From an uncultured Acidimicrobiales bacterium (GTDB lineage: Bacteria > Actinomycetota > Acidimicrobiia > Acidimicrobiales > CADCTF01), in contig CADCTF010000114.1 of assembly GCA_902805655.1 (NCBI GenBank), positions 1 through 49,497 of the forward strand: 49,497 bases of DNA. Reading direction: 5' to 3'. Numbering within the stretch: position 1 is the first letter of the stretch; each line of letters starts with the position of its first letter. The translations under genes were made by a program, and so were the position numbers. Below are positions 7,411-14,237 of this stretch, piece after piece. The notes beneath the pieces were generated by a model. It did no database searches, was not told the origin of the DNA, and saw only the letters and a list, made by a program, of their open reading frames with translations.

Positions 7411-9669
7411 ATGGACGAGCGGCCGGCCGTGCTCGACGGCATGCGAGTGGTGGACTGCAGCGACGGACTCGCAGGGCCGCTCGCGGCCATGTACCTCGGC
7501 GACTTCGGAGCCGAGGTGGTGCGGCTGGAGAAGGCCGCCACAGCCGCAGACCCAGCCGACGACCCGGGTGCCGCAGTGTGGAACCGCGGCAAGCGAAGCG
7601 TGGCCGCCGATGTCACCACCGCCGACGGGCGGGCCACGCTGGAGCGACTGCTGGGGGGCGCCGATGTCTGCGTGCTGAGCGGCACCAGCGAGGCACTGCT
7701 CTCTGCCGGCATCGACGTCGAGCGTCTGGCCGCCGCCCACCCCCGGCTGGTGCTGGTGCAGGTCAGCCCGTACACCGCCGGAGCGCCGTGGGCCGGCGGC
7801 CGGGAGTCGGACCCGCTCCTCGCGGCGACGACCGGAGTGGCGTCTCGCCAGGCGTCGTTCGAGGACGTGCCGGTCGACTCGATCTACCCGCACCTCTCCA
7901 CCGTGCACGGCACGTGGGCCGCCGCCAGCACCGTCGCCGCGCTGCTCGAGCGGGAGCGGTCAGGGCTCGGCCAGCGGGTCACCGTGGCCGGAATCCACGC
8001 CACCATGGTGGCGTCGCCGCCCGCGTTCAACATCGACCCCACCGCACCCGAGGCCCCGCCGCGTCGCTCGACCGGACCGGGCGGCGCCGTGCCGTTCTAC
8101 CGCACCTACCAGTGCGGCGACGGCGAGTGGCTGTTCCTCGCCGCCCTCACGCCCCGCTTCAGCGCCATGGCCTTCGAGGCACTCGAGCTGACCCACCTCA
8201 ACGACGACGAGCGCATCGGCGGTCGGGGGCGGGCCGGCATGATCGCCCCCGAGAACGCCGGGTGGGTCATCGAAGCCATCGCCGACCGCTTCCGCACCCG
8301 GCCCCGTTCGGAGTGGCTCGAGCGCCTGGCTCGCGCCGGCTGCCCGTCCGGCCCGCTGCTCGAGCGCGACGACTGGCTCGACCACCCCCAGCTGGGCGTC
8401 ATCGGCATGCGGGCGGAGGTGGACGACCCTCAGCGGGGCCACGTCGTCATGCCGGGCATCCCCATCACCCTCACCGCCAGCCCCGGCCGAGTGCACGGCC
8501 CGGCACCGCGGCCAGGAGAGCTGGCGCAGCCGCCGGACTGGTCTGCGTCCGCTGCTGATGGCGCGGCAGGGGGGCCGGAGCGCCAGCAGGGCGGCACCAA
8601 CGGTCCGCTCGACGGGATCCGGGTGCTCGACCTGGGAGCCATCATCGCCGGGCCGTTCGCGGCGACGCTCCTCGCCGAGCTGGGCGCGGACGTCATCAAG
8701 ATCGAGCCGCTCACCGGGGACAGCTTCCGGGGGCCGGGCTTCGCCGCCTACAACAAGGGCCAGCGAGGCATCGCCCTCGACCTGTACCACCCCGACGGCA
8801 AGGCGGCCTTCGTCGACCTGGTTCGTGACGCCGACATCGTGCTCGACAACTACCGGCCCGGAGTGCTCGGGCGGCTGGGCATCACCTACGACGAGCTGCG
8901 CGAGGTCAACCCCGGCATCATCACGCTGTCGGTCACGGGCTTCGGTGAAGGCGGCCCACTGGGGAACGAGGCCGGCTTCGACCCGGTGCTGCAGGCCATG
9001 AGCGGCATGATGCGAGCCCAGGGCGGCGACGACGAGCCCGTCTTCTTCACCGTGGCCGTCAACGACGTCTGCGCCGCGGCCAACTCCGCCCTCGCCGCCT
9101 GCCTGGCGCTGGTGCACCGTGCCCGCACCGGGAACGGCCAGCGGGTCTGGACGTCGCTGGCGGCCATGTCGGCCATGTTGCAGGCGGGTCAGCTGGTGCG
9201 GTTCGAGGGGCGACCGCCCGCCCCCGTCGGTGGGCGTGACCACCCAGGGCCGTCGGCCTTCGACCGCTACTTCGCCTCGGCGGACGGGTGGGTCCGGGCC
9301 TCGGCCGACGCCGGCGCCGGGCCGGAGGTCGTGGAGCTGTTGACCTTGTTGGGCGAGCTGCCTGGCGCCGAGGCGGTCGAGCGGCTCACCGCGCTCGGCG
9401 TGCCCGCCGTCGTCGCTCGCAAGGGCCCCGACCTGGCGCTCGACCCCGAGGTGCTCGATCTCGGCGTGCTCGTGCCCGACGCCCGACCGGAACGGGCCCA
9501 CTGGCTCACCTCCGGGCGTCACGCCTGGTTCTCCCGCACCGAGCGGAAGGACACCCTGACGGCACCGGCCCTCGGCGAGCACACCCGCGAGGTGCTGCTC
9601 GAGGCCGGCTTCGAGGCGGCCCGGGTGGAAGCGCTGCTGGCCGACCGCGCCGCGATCGCGGGCGGCTGA
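7411..9669 (+). CDS. tandem-domain CaiB/BaiF-type (class III) CoA-transferase
   Basis: About 752 residues containing two consecutive family III CoA-transferase domains. The first spans roughly residues 5-370 (opening VLDGMRVVDCSDGLAGPLAA), the second about 395-745 (opening LDGIRVLDLGAIIAGPFAA). Both keep an aspartate at the expected catalytic position: ESDPLLAATTG in the first half and GFDPVLQAMSG in the second. Single-domain members are about 400 residues and work as intertwined dimers, so this protein may be a fused pseudo-dimer. It would move CoA between carboxylic acids in the cytosol. ATG 7411 is preceded by a GGGGGG ribosome binding site and is preferred over the upstream GTG 7384. The thioesterase gene follows after 2 bases, suggesting a shared acyl-CoA pathway. 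Confidence 0.88.
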   Translation: MDERPAVLDGMRVVDCSDGLAGPLAAMYLGDFGAEVVRLEKAATAADPADDPGAAVWNRGKRSVAADVTTADGRATLERLLGGADVCVLSGTSEALLSAGIDVERLAAAHPRLVLVQVSPYTAGAPWAGGRESDPLLAATTGVASRQASFEDVPVDSIYPHLSTVHGTWAAASTVAALLERERSGLGQRVTVAGIHATMVASPPAFNIDPTAPEAPPRRSTGPGGAVPFYRTYQCGDGEWLFLAALTPRFSAMAFEALELTHLNDDERIGGRGRAGMIAPENAGWVIEAIADRFRTRPRSEWLERLARAGCPSGPLLERDDWLDHPQLGVIGMRAEVDDPQRGHVVMPGIPITLTASPGRVHGPAPRPGELAQPPDWSASAADGAAGGPERQQGGTNGPLDGIRVLDLGAIIAGPFAATLLAELGADVIKIEPLTGDSFRGPGFAAYNKGQRGIALDLYHPDGKAAFVDLVRDADIVLDNYRPGVLGRLGITYDELREVNPGIITLSVTGFGEGGPLGNEAGFDPVLQAMSGMMRAQGGDDEPVFFTVAVNDVCAAANSALAACLALVHRARTGNGQRVWTSLAAMSAMLQAGQLVRFEGRPPAPVGGRDHPGPSAFDRYFASADGWVRASADAGAGPEVVELLTLLGELPGAEAVERLTALGVPAVVARKGPDLALDPEVLDLGVLVPDARPERAHWLTSGRHAWFSRTERKDTLTAPALGEHTREVLLEAGFEAARVEALLADRAAIAGG

Positions 9670-9671
9670 CC

Positions 9672-10070
9672 GTGACCGACCAGGAGCTCGCCACCCTGCT
9701 GTCGGCCATGCCCTTCAGCGTCGCCTGCGGCATCGAGCTCACCATCGCCGAGGCGGATGAGGTGCGGGGGCAGATGCCGTGGGGCGCGGACCGGTGCACG
9801 AGCGGCGGGGCGCTGCACGGAGGAGCGGTGATGGCGCTGGCCGACAGCCTGGGGGGCGTGTGCGCCTATCTCAACCTGCCGGAGGGCGCCTCCACGTCCA
9901 CCATCGAGTCGAAGACCAACTTCTTCCGCGGTGTGCGCAGCGGTCTGCTCTACGGCACGGCTTCGCCGCTGCACGTCGGGCGCACGACGATCGCAGTGCA
10001 GACCGACCTCCGCGACGACCGAGGCAAGCGGGTGGCCCTCACCACCCAGACGCAGGCCGTCATTCGCTGA
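9672..10070 (+). CDS. PaaI-type hotdog thioesterase
   Basis: A 132-residue protein of the hotdog-fold thioesterase superfamily. The characteristic ALHGGAVMALADSLGG helix segment is present near residues 50-65, followed by SKTNFFRGV and the closing strand ALTTQTQAVI. The family hydrolyses acyl-CoA thioesters in the cytosol. The GTG start at 9672 lies 2 bases after the CoA-transferase stop, so the two genes are very probably co-transcribed and act on the same acyl-CoA intermediates. The 3' end overlaps the convergent DUF72 gene by 11 bases. Confidence 0.85.
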   Translation: MTDQELATLLSAMPFSVACGIELTIAEADEVRGQMPWGADRCTSGGALHGGAVMALADSLGGVCAYLNLPEGASTSTIESKTNFFRGVRSGLLYGTASPLHVGRTTIAVQTDLRDDRGKRVALTTQTQAVIR

Positions 10071-10845
10071 GGGCCGGCGGGCGCAGCTGCGCCAAGCCGA
10101 CGAGACGCTCGCGAAGCCAGAGCGCGTCGGTGACCGCGTGGCCGTCGAAGTCGTTGTTGAAGTAGGCGTAGACGTCGTGGCCGTCGTCGAGCCACGCCTG
10201 CATCGCACGCGCCGGCCGCCACAGCCGCTGCCCGCCGTAGAGGCCCACGTACTTCTGCTCGAGCGCTCGCGGGCCGTGGAACCGCACGTAGGTCCAGTCG
10301 GTCGTGAGCACCCAGGGATGGTCCGGCAACAGGTCGTGGATGCACAGGGCGGCGCCGTGGCGGGCCAGCACCTCGAAGACATCATCGTGCAGCCAGGACT
10401 GCTCGCGGAGCTCGACCGCCCAGCGGAGGTGCTTCGGGGCCACGGTGAGGAACTCGTCCAGGCGCTCGACGTTGCGCTTCCATCGAGGAGGCAGCTGCAC
10501 GAGCGTCGGGCCGAGCGACCGGCCCAGGCGCTCGACGCGGTCGAGGTGGTTGGGCAGCCAGGAGACGGCGTCCTTCAGCTTCATGCGGTGCGAGCCGAAC
10601 CCGCCCAGCTTGAGGGCGTACGTGAAGCCGGCAGGCGCCTGCGTCTCCCAGCCCTCGACCATCTCGGGCGGCGGCAGCCGGTAGAAGGTGTTGTTGATCT
10701 CGACGGTGTCGAACAGGGTGGCGTAGTGCTCGAACCACCGGCGCTGCGGCAGCTTCTCGGGGTAGACGATGCCCCGCCAGTCCTTGTAGACCCAGCCGGA
10801 GCACCCGACGTGAGCGCGGCCGACACCGGCGTCGTTCAGGGGCAC
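10060..10845 (-). CDS. DUF72 domain protein (YecE-like)
   Basis: A 261-residue protein with the hallmarks of DUF72: the opening HVGCSGWVYKDWRGIVYP, the strand TVEINNTFYRLPP, the segment FTYALKLG, the acid-bearing WAVELREQSWL and the closing VYAYFNNDFDGHAV. The length is typical of the family. The fold is a TIM barrel, but no biochemical function is firmly established; roles near iron-sulfur or DNA-repair genes have been suggested in other genomes. The start is a GTG. It converges on and overlaps the thioesterase gene by 11 bases. Confidence 0.85.
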   Translation of the reverse strand: MPLNDAGVGRAHVGCSGWVYKDWRGIVYPEKLPQRRWFEHYATLFDTVEINNTFYRLPPPEMVEGWETQAPAGFTYALKLGGFGSHRMKLKDAVSWLPNHLDRVERLGRSLGPTLVQLPPRWKRNVERLDEFLTVAPKHLRWAVELREQSWLHDDVFEVLARHGAALCIHDLLPDHPWVLTTDWTYVRFHGPRALEQKYVGLYGGQRLWRPARAMQAWLDDGHDVYAYFNNDFDGHAVTDALWLRERLVGLAQLRPPALSE

Positions 10846-10887
10846 CGTCGCCTTCTACCCACGCATGAGCGAAGGTCGGCCGAGGGA

Positions 10888-11643
10888 TCAGGCCGGGCGC
10901 ACCAGCCCGGAGGCCACGGGGGCGCTCTCGGAGACGACGACGCCGCCACGGCGCTCCTCGCTGAGGGCCACGCCCACCACGTCACCTACGACCTTGAACG
11001 CCGCCACGCCCGGCTCCGGGCCGAGGACACCGGCTGACACCGTTGTCGAGCCGACCACGGCCCAGAGCTGGTACGTGCGATCCCCCGGGGCGGGCGGGAG
11101 CCCGTCGGTCCAGAGGAACCCGGTGCCGTCGGGCTCGAGGACCACGTGGGCGAGCACGACGCCTTCCGACGAGCGGAGGTCGGCCCGACGGGCCTCGGGG
11201 TTGCCCTGGGCGGAGAGCAGCGCGGCGGTGAGCCTGCGGTTGTCGAGCGCGGCTTCCTGGCGCTCGAGCCGCGAGCTCAGCCCGGCGACCTGAGCACCCA
11301 GCACGCCGATCACGACGGCGGCCGCCGCAGCGATGGCCACCACCGCGGTGCGGACGGTCTTGGCCCGACGGAGGGGAACGACCTGGCCCATGGGCTGGAG
11401 GAGCTGCATCGGAGGGGCTTCCTCCATGCCGGCGACGATGCTGTCCCAGATGTGCATGGGGGCGGGTGCATGCCCGGCCGCCAACAGGCTGGCCGTCTCG
11501 CGCAGCTCGGTGAGCTCGGCCCGGCAACGAGGGCACTCACGGAGGTGCAGCTCGACCCGCTCGGCTTCCTCTCCCTCGACCGCGTCGAGGGCGTAGGCAG
11601 CGAGCAGATCGTCCATCTCGGGGTGCCCGAAGGTCGCGCTCAT
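10888..11643 (-). CDS. anti-sigma factor, RskA-type with zinc-binding N-terminus
   Basis: A 251-residue membrane-anchored anti-sigma factor. The N-terminal ZAS motif is H33-x3-C37-x2-C40 (HLRECPRC), which folds the sigma-binding domain. A single transmembrane segment follows near residues 103-122 (AVVAIAAAAAVVIGVLG) and the extracytoplasmic part is an anti-sigma-K domain that reads out as TYQLWAVVG. It should hold the adjacent ECF sigma factor at the membrane until proteolysis releases it. The start overlaps the sigma gene stop by 4 bases (ATGA), the usual arrangement for sigma/anti-sigma pairs. Confidence 0.9.
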   Translation of the reverse strand: MSATFGHPEMDDLLAAYALDAVEGEEAERVELHLRECPRCRAELTELRETASLLAAGHAPAPMHIWDSIVAGMEEAPPMQLLQPMGQVVPLRRAKTVRTAVVAIAAAAAVVIGVLGAQVAGLSSRLERQEAALDNRRLTAALLSAQGNPEARRADLRSSEGVVLAHVVLEPDGTGFLWTDGLPPAPGDRTYQLWAVVGSTTVSAGVLGPEPGVAAFKVVGDVVGVALSEERRGGVVVSESAPVASGLVRPA

Positions 11644-12215
11644 GCGGGACCGATCCCGGCGTCGGCCAGACCCTGGCGCAGGCGGCCCATGCCGGTGCGG
11701 ATGCGACTCTTGATGGTGCCCTCCGGCTCGCCGAGCATGGCGGCAACCTCTCGGTAGGTGTGGCCGCCGAAGTAGGCGAGCTCGACGGCTTGTCGTTCCT
11801 GGGGTGCGAGGGTAGCGACTGCATCGCGCACCTGTTCCGCGACGATCACGTCGACCACCTCGTGCTCGAGGTCGTACTTCGACACGGCATCACGTGAGGC
11901 GTCCTGGTCTTCCCGGCGCCGGCGGGACGTGTCGGCGCGCAACATGTCGACCGACCGGCTGTGGCACTGGGCCAGCAGGAAGGACCGGAGCGAGCCGCGC
12001 TCGGCGTCGAAGCGCTCGGGGTTGTTCCACAGGCGCAGGAAGACCTCCTGCACGACCTCTTCGGCCTGGGGTCCCTGGTTCAGCAACCGGCGGGCCAGGG
12101 CGAGCACGGCCCCCGAGTGGCGGCGGAACGCCTCGGCGAGCGCCTCCTGCTGCCACCGCCCGATGGCGACGACGAGGGTTGCGTCGCTGACGTCGTCCAA
12201 TGCTCCTCGGCTCAC
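11640..12215 (-). CDS. ECF-type RNA polymerase sigma factor (SigK-like)
   Basis: A 191-residue group 4 sigma factor. Region 2 covers about residues 20-85, including VVQEVFLRLWNNPERFD and the helix GSLRSFLLAQCHSRSVDMLR. Region 4 covers about 125-185, with the helix-turn-helix segment GHTYREVAAMLGEPEGTIKSRIRTGM. It has no extra C-terminal domain. The likely start is GTG 12215, just behind an AAGGAG stretch with a very short spacer. Its activity should be restrained by the RskA-type protein encoded immediately downstream. The divergently oriented cupredoxin lipoprotein gene begins 102 bases away and is a plausible target. Confidence 0.9.
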   Translation of the reverse strand: MSRGALDDVSDATLVVAIGRWQQEALAEAFRRHSGAVLALARRLLNQGPQAEEVVQEVFLRLWNNPERFDAERGSLRSFLLAQCHSRSVDMLRADTSRRRREDQDASRDAVSKYDLEHEVVDVIVAEQVRDAVATLAPQERQAVELAYFGGHTYREVAAMLGEPEGTIKSRIRTGMGRLRQGLADAGIGPA

Positions 12216-12249
12216 GCTCCTTCCTACGCCACCAGCGGCCGTTGTGGAT

Positions 12250-12269
12250 GGAACGGGTTCTCACGAACC
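12250..12269. promoter_or_regulatory. candidate ECF promoter element and inverted repeat between sigma and cupredoxin genes
   Basis: GGAAC at 12250-12254 matches the -35 element used by many ECF sigma factors. It overlaps a perfect inverted repeat, GGTTC-TCAC-GAACC (12256-12269), which offers GAACC-type elements on both strands of the 102-base divergent region. A convincing -10 element could not be fixed, so autoregulation by the adjacent sigma factor is inference. Confidence 0.3.
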
Positions 12270-12317
12270 TTCCGAAGTCGTGTCATCCGGCGAATGGGGT
12301 GGGTCCGTAGACGAGCC

Positions 12318-12695
12318 ATGCACACCCCCCGCATCGGCCTCGGAGCCACGTTGGCCTTCGCCGCCGGGCTCGTCTTCGCCGGTTGCGCCAGTGATGGCAG
12401 TGACGGCGGGAACGCAGCCGGTGCGGCACCCCAGGCGGCGGCGGTCTCCATCAAGACCTTCGCCTACGGCCCGAACCCCTTGCAGGTGAAGGCGGGCACG
12501 GCAGTGACCTGGACCAACACCGACGACATCGCCCACACCGTCACCTCCGGCACCCGCGAAGCAGCCGACGGCGGGTTCGACCTCGCCCTGCAGACCAAGG
12601 GGACCACGGTCTCCCGGACCTTCGACAAGGCCGGCACCCATGCGTACCACTGCTCGATCCACCCAGGCATGGACGCAGTCGTCAACGTCTCCTAG
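12318..12695 (+). CDS. cupredoxin-type blue copper lipoprotein
   Basis: A 125-residue plastocyanin-like protein. The N-terminus is a lipoprotein signal peptide with lipobox VFAGC (C23), so the mature protein should be lipid-anchored outside the membrane. The cupredoxin domain (about residues 43-125) has the type 1 copper ligands H73 (DIAHTV), C112 and H115 (YHCSIHPGM) and M118. Such proteins carry single electrons or bind copper. Starting 102 bases from the divergent ECF sigma gene, it may belong to that sigma factor's regulon; the second lipoprotein gene follows downstream on the same strand. Confidence 0.88.
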   Translation: MHTPRIGLGATLAFAAGLVFAGCASDGSDGGNAAGAAPQAAAVSIKTFAYGPNPLQVKAGTAVTWTNTDDIAHTVTSGTREAADGGFDLALQTKGTTVSRTFDKAGTHAYHCSIHPGMDAVVNVS

Positions 12696-12771
12696 CTCCC
12701 ACGCACCAAGCACCACAACGCATCACCTCTGCAGCACAACCCCCCAACTCCCCAACACAAAGGAACATCCG

Positions 12772-13464
12772 ATGAAGACCAAGTACCTCAAGCTCGCTGC
12801 GCCCCTCACCCTGGCCGCCATCCTCGCCGGGGCCTGTGGCTCGAGCGACACGCCTTCCTCCAACACCGCTGCGGCCGCCTCGCAGAGCACCACCACGATG
12901 CGCAGCGGTGCCTCGGCTGACCCCACGGCCACCAAGGCCGCCGACCTGCGGGCCGGGCTCACGTCCCTCCTCCAGGAGCACGTCTACCTCGCCGGCATCA
13001 CCACCGGCACGGCGATCCAGGGCGCCGACTTCAAGGTGCCCGCCGCCGTGCTCGACGAGAACTCGGTCGCCCTGTCGAAGGCCATCGCCTCCGCCTACGG
13101 CGCTCCCGCCGGCGAGCAGTTCCTCGCCCTGTGGCGCAAGCACATCAACATGTTCGTGGAGTACACCACCGGCGCTGCGACCAACGACGCGGCCATGAAG
13201 GCCAAGGCCAAGGCTGACCTCGACGGGTACCGCGCCGACTTCGGCGCCTTCCTCGCCTCGGCCAACCCGAACCTCACCAAGGACGCCGTCGCCACCGAGC
13301 TGACCCCCCACGTGGCCACGCTGACCGCGGCCATCGACGCCCAGGCCGCCAAGGACCCGTCGGCCACGGCCAAGCTGCAGGACGCAGCCGAGCACATGCC
13401 CCACACCGCCGGCGTGCTCGCAGGCGCCATCGCCAAGCAGTTCCCCGACAAGTTCCCGGGCTGA
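12772..13464 (+). CDS. helical lipoprotein of unknown function
   Basis: A 230-residue predicted lipoprotein: positively charged start MKTKYLK, hydrophobic core and lipobox LAGAC, then a Ser/Thr/Ala-rich linker. The mature part is alpha-helical and looks like two related halves: a Leu- and His-containing segment (LLQEHVYLAG, then LWRKHINMFVEYT) is echoed by LTPHVATLTAAI and AAEHMPHTAGVLAG. The conserved histidines could bind metal, which would fit the neighbouring cupredoxin, but that is speculation. ATG 12772 has an AAAGGA ribosome binding site. I do not recognise a named family. A strong terminator follows at 13504-13533. Confidence 0.75.
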   Translation: MKTKYLKLAAPLTLAAILAGACGSSDTPSSNTAAAASQSTTTMRSGASADPTATKAADLRAGLTSLLQEHVYLAGITTGTAIQGADFKVPAAVLDENSVALSKAIASAYGAPAGEQFLALWRKHINMFVEYTTGAATNDAAMKAKAKADLDGYRADFGAFLASANPNLTKDAVATELTPHVATLTAAIDAQAAKDPSATAKLQDAAEHMPHTAGVLAGAIAKQFPDKFPG

Positions 13465-13503
13465 CATCACCCGTAGCTCGTAACGCTTCACGCCCCGCGC
13501 TTC

Positions 13504-13533
13504 GGCCCGCTCCCACCCCCCAGGGAGCGGGCC
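13504..13533 (+). terminator. hairpin terminator after lipoprotein gene
   Basis: Perfect 11-base stem GGCCCGCTCCC / GGGAGCGGGCC with an 8-base loop, 40 bases after the lipoprotein stop. It lacks a long T-run, as is common for GC-rich actinobacterial terminators. Confidence 0.75.
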
Positions 13534-13575
13534 GTTGCGCGTCCGCACTCGCGGTCGAGCGGGTAGGGCGGCCGC

Positions 13576-14166
13576 ATGAAGCTGTATGCGGAGACCCCCC
13601 GGCTGCAGGCCCGTCAGGCGCTGCTCGACCTCGGCCTGCTGCTGTGGTGCGTGGGCTGGACGCTGGTCGGGCGCGGCCTCTACCGGGCGGTGGAGGCGCT
13701 GCGGATCAGCGGCGACGCGGTCGAGCGGGCCGGCGGCAGCTTTGCCGAGACCCTCGGCGATGTGGCCGGCGCGGTGGGACGCGTGCCCATCGCCGGCTCG
13801 ACCCTGCAGGGCCCGTTTCGCGACGCCGCCGGCGCCGGCACCGATCTGGCCGAGGCCGGCAGGTCGGGCAGCGAGGCCATCCACGACGTCGCCCTCTGGG
13901 CCGGATGGGTGGTTGCCCTGGTGCCGATCGTCCTGCTGGCCGTCTGGTACCTGCGCAACCGGTACGTCTGGGTGAGGGAGGCCACGGCGGCGGCACGCAT
14001 CCGGGTCGACGCCGACGACCTCCAGCTCTTCGCCTTGCGGGCGGTGGCCAACCGTCCCCTGCACGAGCTGGTCAGGGCGACGCCTGACCCGGCCGCCGCC
14101 CTCGCGGCAGGGAACTACGAGGCGCTGGCCCGGCTCGAGCTACGGGCGCTAGGGCTGCGGGCCTGA
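13576..14166 (+). CDS. two-helix membrane protein of unknown function
   Basis: A 196-residue protein with two clear hydrophobic segments, one near the N-terminus (ALLDLGLLLWCVGWTLVG) and one near residues 97-118 (LWAGWVVALVPIVLLAVWYL). The stretch between them is rich in Gly, Ala and charged residues and is probably extracytoplasmic; the C-terminal 75 residues (from RNRYVW) are probably cytosolic and helical. No enzyme motif is visible. It stands alone between a terminator and the convergent hrpA gene; its 3' end overlaps a small frame on the opposite strand. Confidence 0.7.
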   Translation: MKLYAETPRLQARQALLDLGLLLWCVGWTLVGRGLYRAVEALRISGDAVERAGGSFAETLGDVAGAVGRVPIAGSTLQGPFRDAAGAGTDLAEAGRSGSEAIHDVALWAGWVVALVPIVLLAVWYLRNRYVWVREATAAARIRVDADDLQLFALRAVANRPLHELVRATPDPAAALAAGNYEALARLELRALGLRA

Positions 14167-14237
14167 CGGACCGAGGAGAGCAGGAGCCACGCCAGGGCCG
14201 CCACGCACACGGTCACGACCAGCGATCGGCGGGTCAT
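14115..14237 (-). CDS. possible 40-residue membrane peptide downstream of hrpA
   Basis: A short frame whose ATG overlaps the hrpA stop codon (ATGA at 14234-14237). The peptide begins with MTRRS, continues with a single hydrophobic stretch (LVVTVCVAALAWLLLSS) and ends in a basic Ser/Arg-rich tail, which is the layout of a small single-span membrane protein. Its last 52 bases are antisense to the convergent membrane-protein gene. Stop-start overlap is the only support beyond hydrophobicity, so this may be chance. Confidence 0.3.
   Translation of the reverse strand: MTRRSLVVTVCVAALAWLLLSSVRQARSPSARSSSRASAS

Noticed and set aside
7960-9582. 540-codon minus-strand frame opposite the CoA-transferase gene
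   Set aside because: Shadow of the tandem CaiB-type gene; low-complexity composition and no ribosome binding site.
12251-12260. LexA box in GAACGGGTTC
   Set aside because: The spacer is two bases, not the four needed for the actinobacterial SOS box.
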